Source: an uncultured Porphyromonadaceae bacterium (GTDB lineage Bacteria > Bacteroidota > Bacteroidia > Bacteroidales > Muribaculaceae). Taken from it: DNA of 7,348 nt. Position numbers and translations under genes: made by a program. Every line of letters begins with the position of its first letter. Within the stretch, counting starts at the first letter, position 1. The stretch is taken from contig CAJJQT010000094.1 in the NCBI GenBank assembly GCA_905193995.1, positions 1 to 7,348 of the forward strand, written 5' to 3'. This document shows, in pieces, positions 6,909 through 7,348 of the stretch. Under the pieces are notes generated by a model. The model ran no database searches. It saw only the letters and a list, made by a program, of their open reading frames with translations, and was not told the DNA's origin.

Positions 6909-7348
6909 CAATTCTTGCGGCTGTCGCGGCCCTCGCTTTCGGTGCCTCCGGAGCCGTCATCGATACGGATGTGCGCACCGGCACTCTCCCCAACGGCTTC
7001 ACATATTATCTGCAGCACAACGCCAATCCCGCCGCGACGGCCGATTTCTTCTTTGCCCAGCGCGTCGGTTCGGTCAACGAGGACGACGACCAGCGCGGCC
7101 TGGCCCATTTCCTCGAGCATATGTGTTTCAACGGCACGGAGCACTTCCCCGGCAACAGCCTCATCACCTATCTCGAAAGCATCGGCGTCAAGTTCGGCGC
7201 CCATCTCAACGCCTACACTTCGACCGACGAGACCGTCTACAATATCTGCAAGGTGCCTGTCGCGCGGCCGTCGGTTCTCGACTCATGCCTGCTCATCCTG
7301 CGCGACTGGAGCTGCGCCCTGTCGCTCGACAGCGCCGGCATCGACGCC
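6893..7348 (+). CDS. Secreted M16 zinc metallopeptidase (insulinase/pitrilysin family, PqqL-like; 3' partial)
   Basis: The ATG at 6893 opens a frame that runs to the window end (152 residues). It starts with a signal peptide (MRLRFAILAAVAALAFGASGA), indicating a periplasmic or envelope protein. The N-terminal M16 domain follows: TLPNGFTYYLQHN (residues 31-43), RVGSVNEDDDQRGLAHFLEH and MCFNGTEHFPGN. The inverted zinc motif HXXEH is intact as H72-F-L-E75-H76, with E75 the expected catalytic base. NAYTSTDETVY follows as usual in the family. The third zinc ligand, a Glu roughly 75 residues after the motif, would lie just beyond the window, so full activity cannot be confirmed. The sequence style is that of the long (~900+ residue) two-domain Bacteroidetes enzymes related to PqqL. 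It likely degrades peptides or small proteins. It sits 33 bp after the barrel gene, same strand, so co-transcription is possible but not proven. Confidence 0.95.
   Translation, partial: MRLRFAILAAVAALAFGASGAVIDTDVRTGTLPNGFTYYLQHNANPAATADFFFAQRVGSVNEDDDQRGLAHFLEHMCFNGTEHFPGNSLITYLESIGVKFGAHLNAYTSTDETVYNICKVPVARPSVLDSCLLILRDWSCALSLDSAGIDA

Overview
The window is a densely packed, GC-rich stretch (above 60% GC by eye, with third codon positions strongly biased to C/G) with every supported gene on the + strand. The protein types point to a Gram-negative member of the Bacteroidetes, most likely Bacteroidales: a gating-type C-terminal tail like that of type IX secretion substrates, a TonB-dependent receptor followed directly by a DUF4876-like lipoprotein, and a DUF6850-like outer-membrane barrel. 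Family or genus cannot be fixed from the sequence. GC-rich gut lineages such as some Muribaculaceae or Rikenellaceae would fit, but that is a guess.

Layout: (1) 1-1584 is the 3' part of a secreted protein with seven recurring beta-propeller-like blade motifs and a sorting-type C-terminal tail. (2) 1594-4164 is a complete TonB-dependent outer-membrane receptor with a GTG start. (3) 4161-5447 is a lipoprotein with an N-terminal Ig/transthyretin-like domain and a lamin-tail-like core, probably DUF4876. (4) 5444-6859 is an outer-membrane beta-barrel protein, probably DUF6850. (5) 6893-7348 is the 5' part of a secreted M16 zinc peptidase with an intact HXXEH motif; it runs off the window. Gaps are 9 bp between genes 1 and 2, 4-bp ATGA overlaps at 2/3 and 3/4, and 33 bp between 4 and 5. 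Genes 1-4 are therefore almost certainly one transcript; gene 5 may be co-transcribed or have its own start signal in the small AT-rich island at about 6845-6910.

How they may work together (inference): all five products carry or should carry export signals and act in the cell envelope. The receptor would import a ligand through the outer membrane using TonB energy. The lipoprotein is the likely partner in the position that SusD-like lipoproteins take in sugar systems, although it is not a SusD. The second barrel and the propeller protein could be accessory surface or channel components, and the M16 peptidase could cut an imported peptide or protein in the periplasm, as FusC/PqqL do next to TonB-dependent receptors in proteobacteria. 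The ligand is not visible from sequence. No RNA genes, mobile elements, CRISPR arrays or clear terminators were seen. There is no gene-free stretch over 300 bases.
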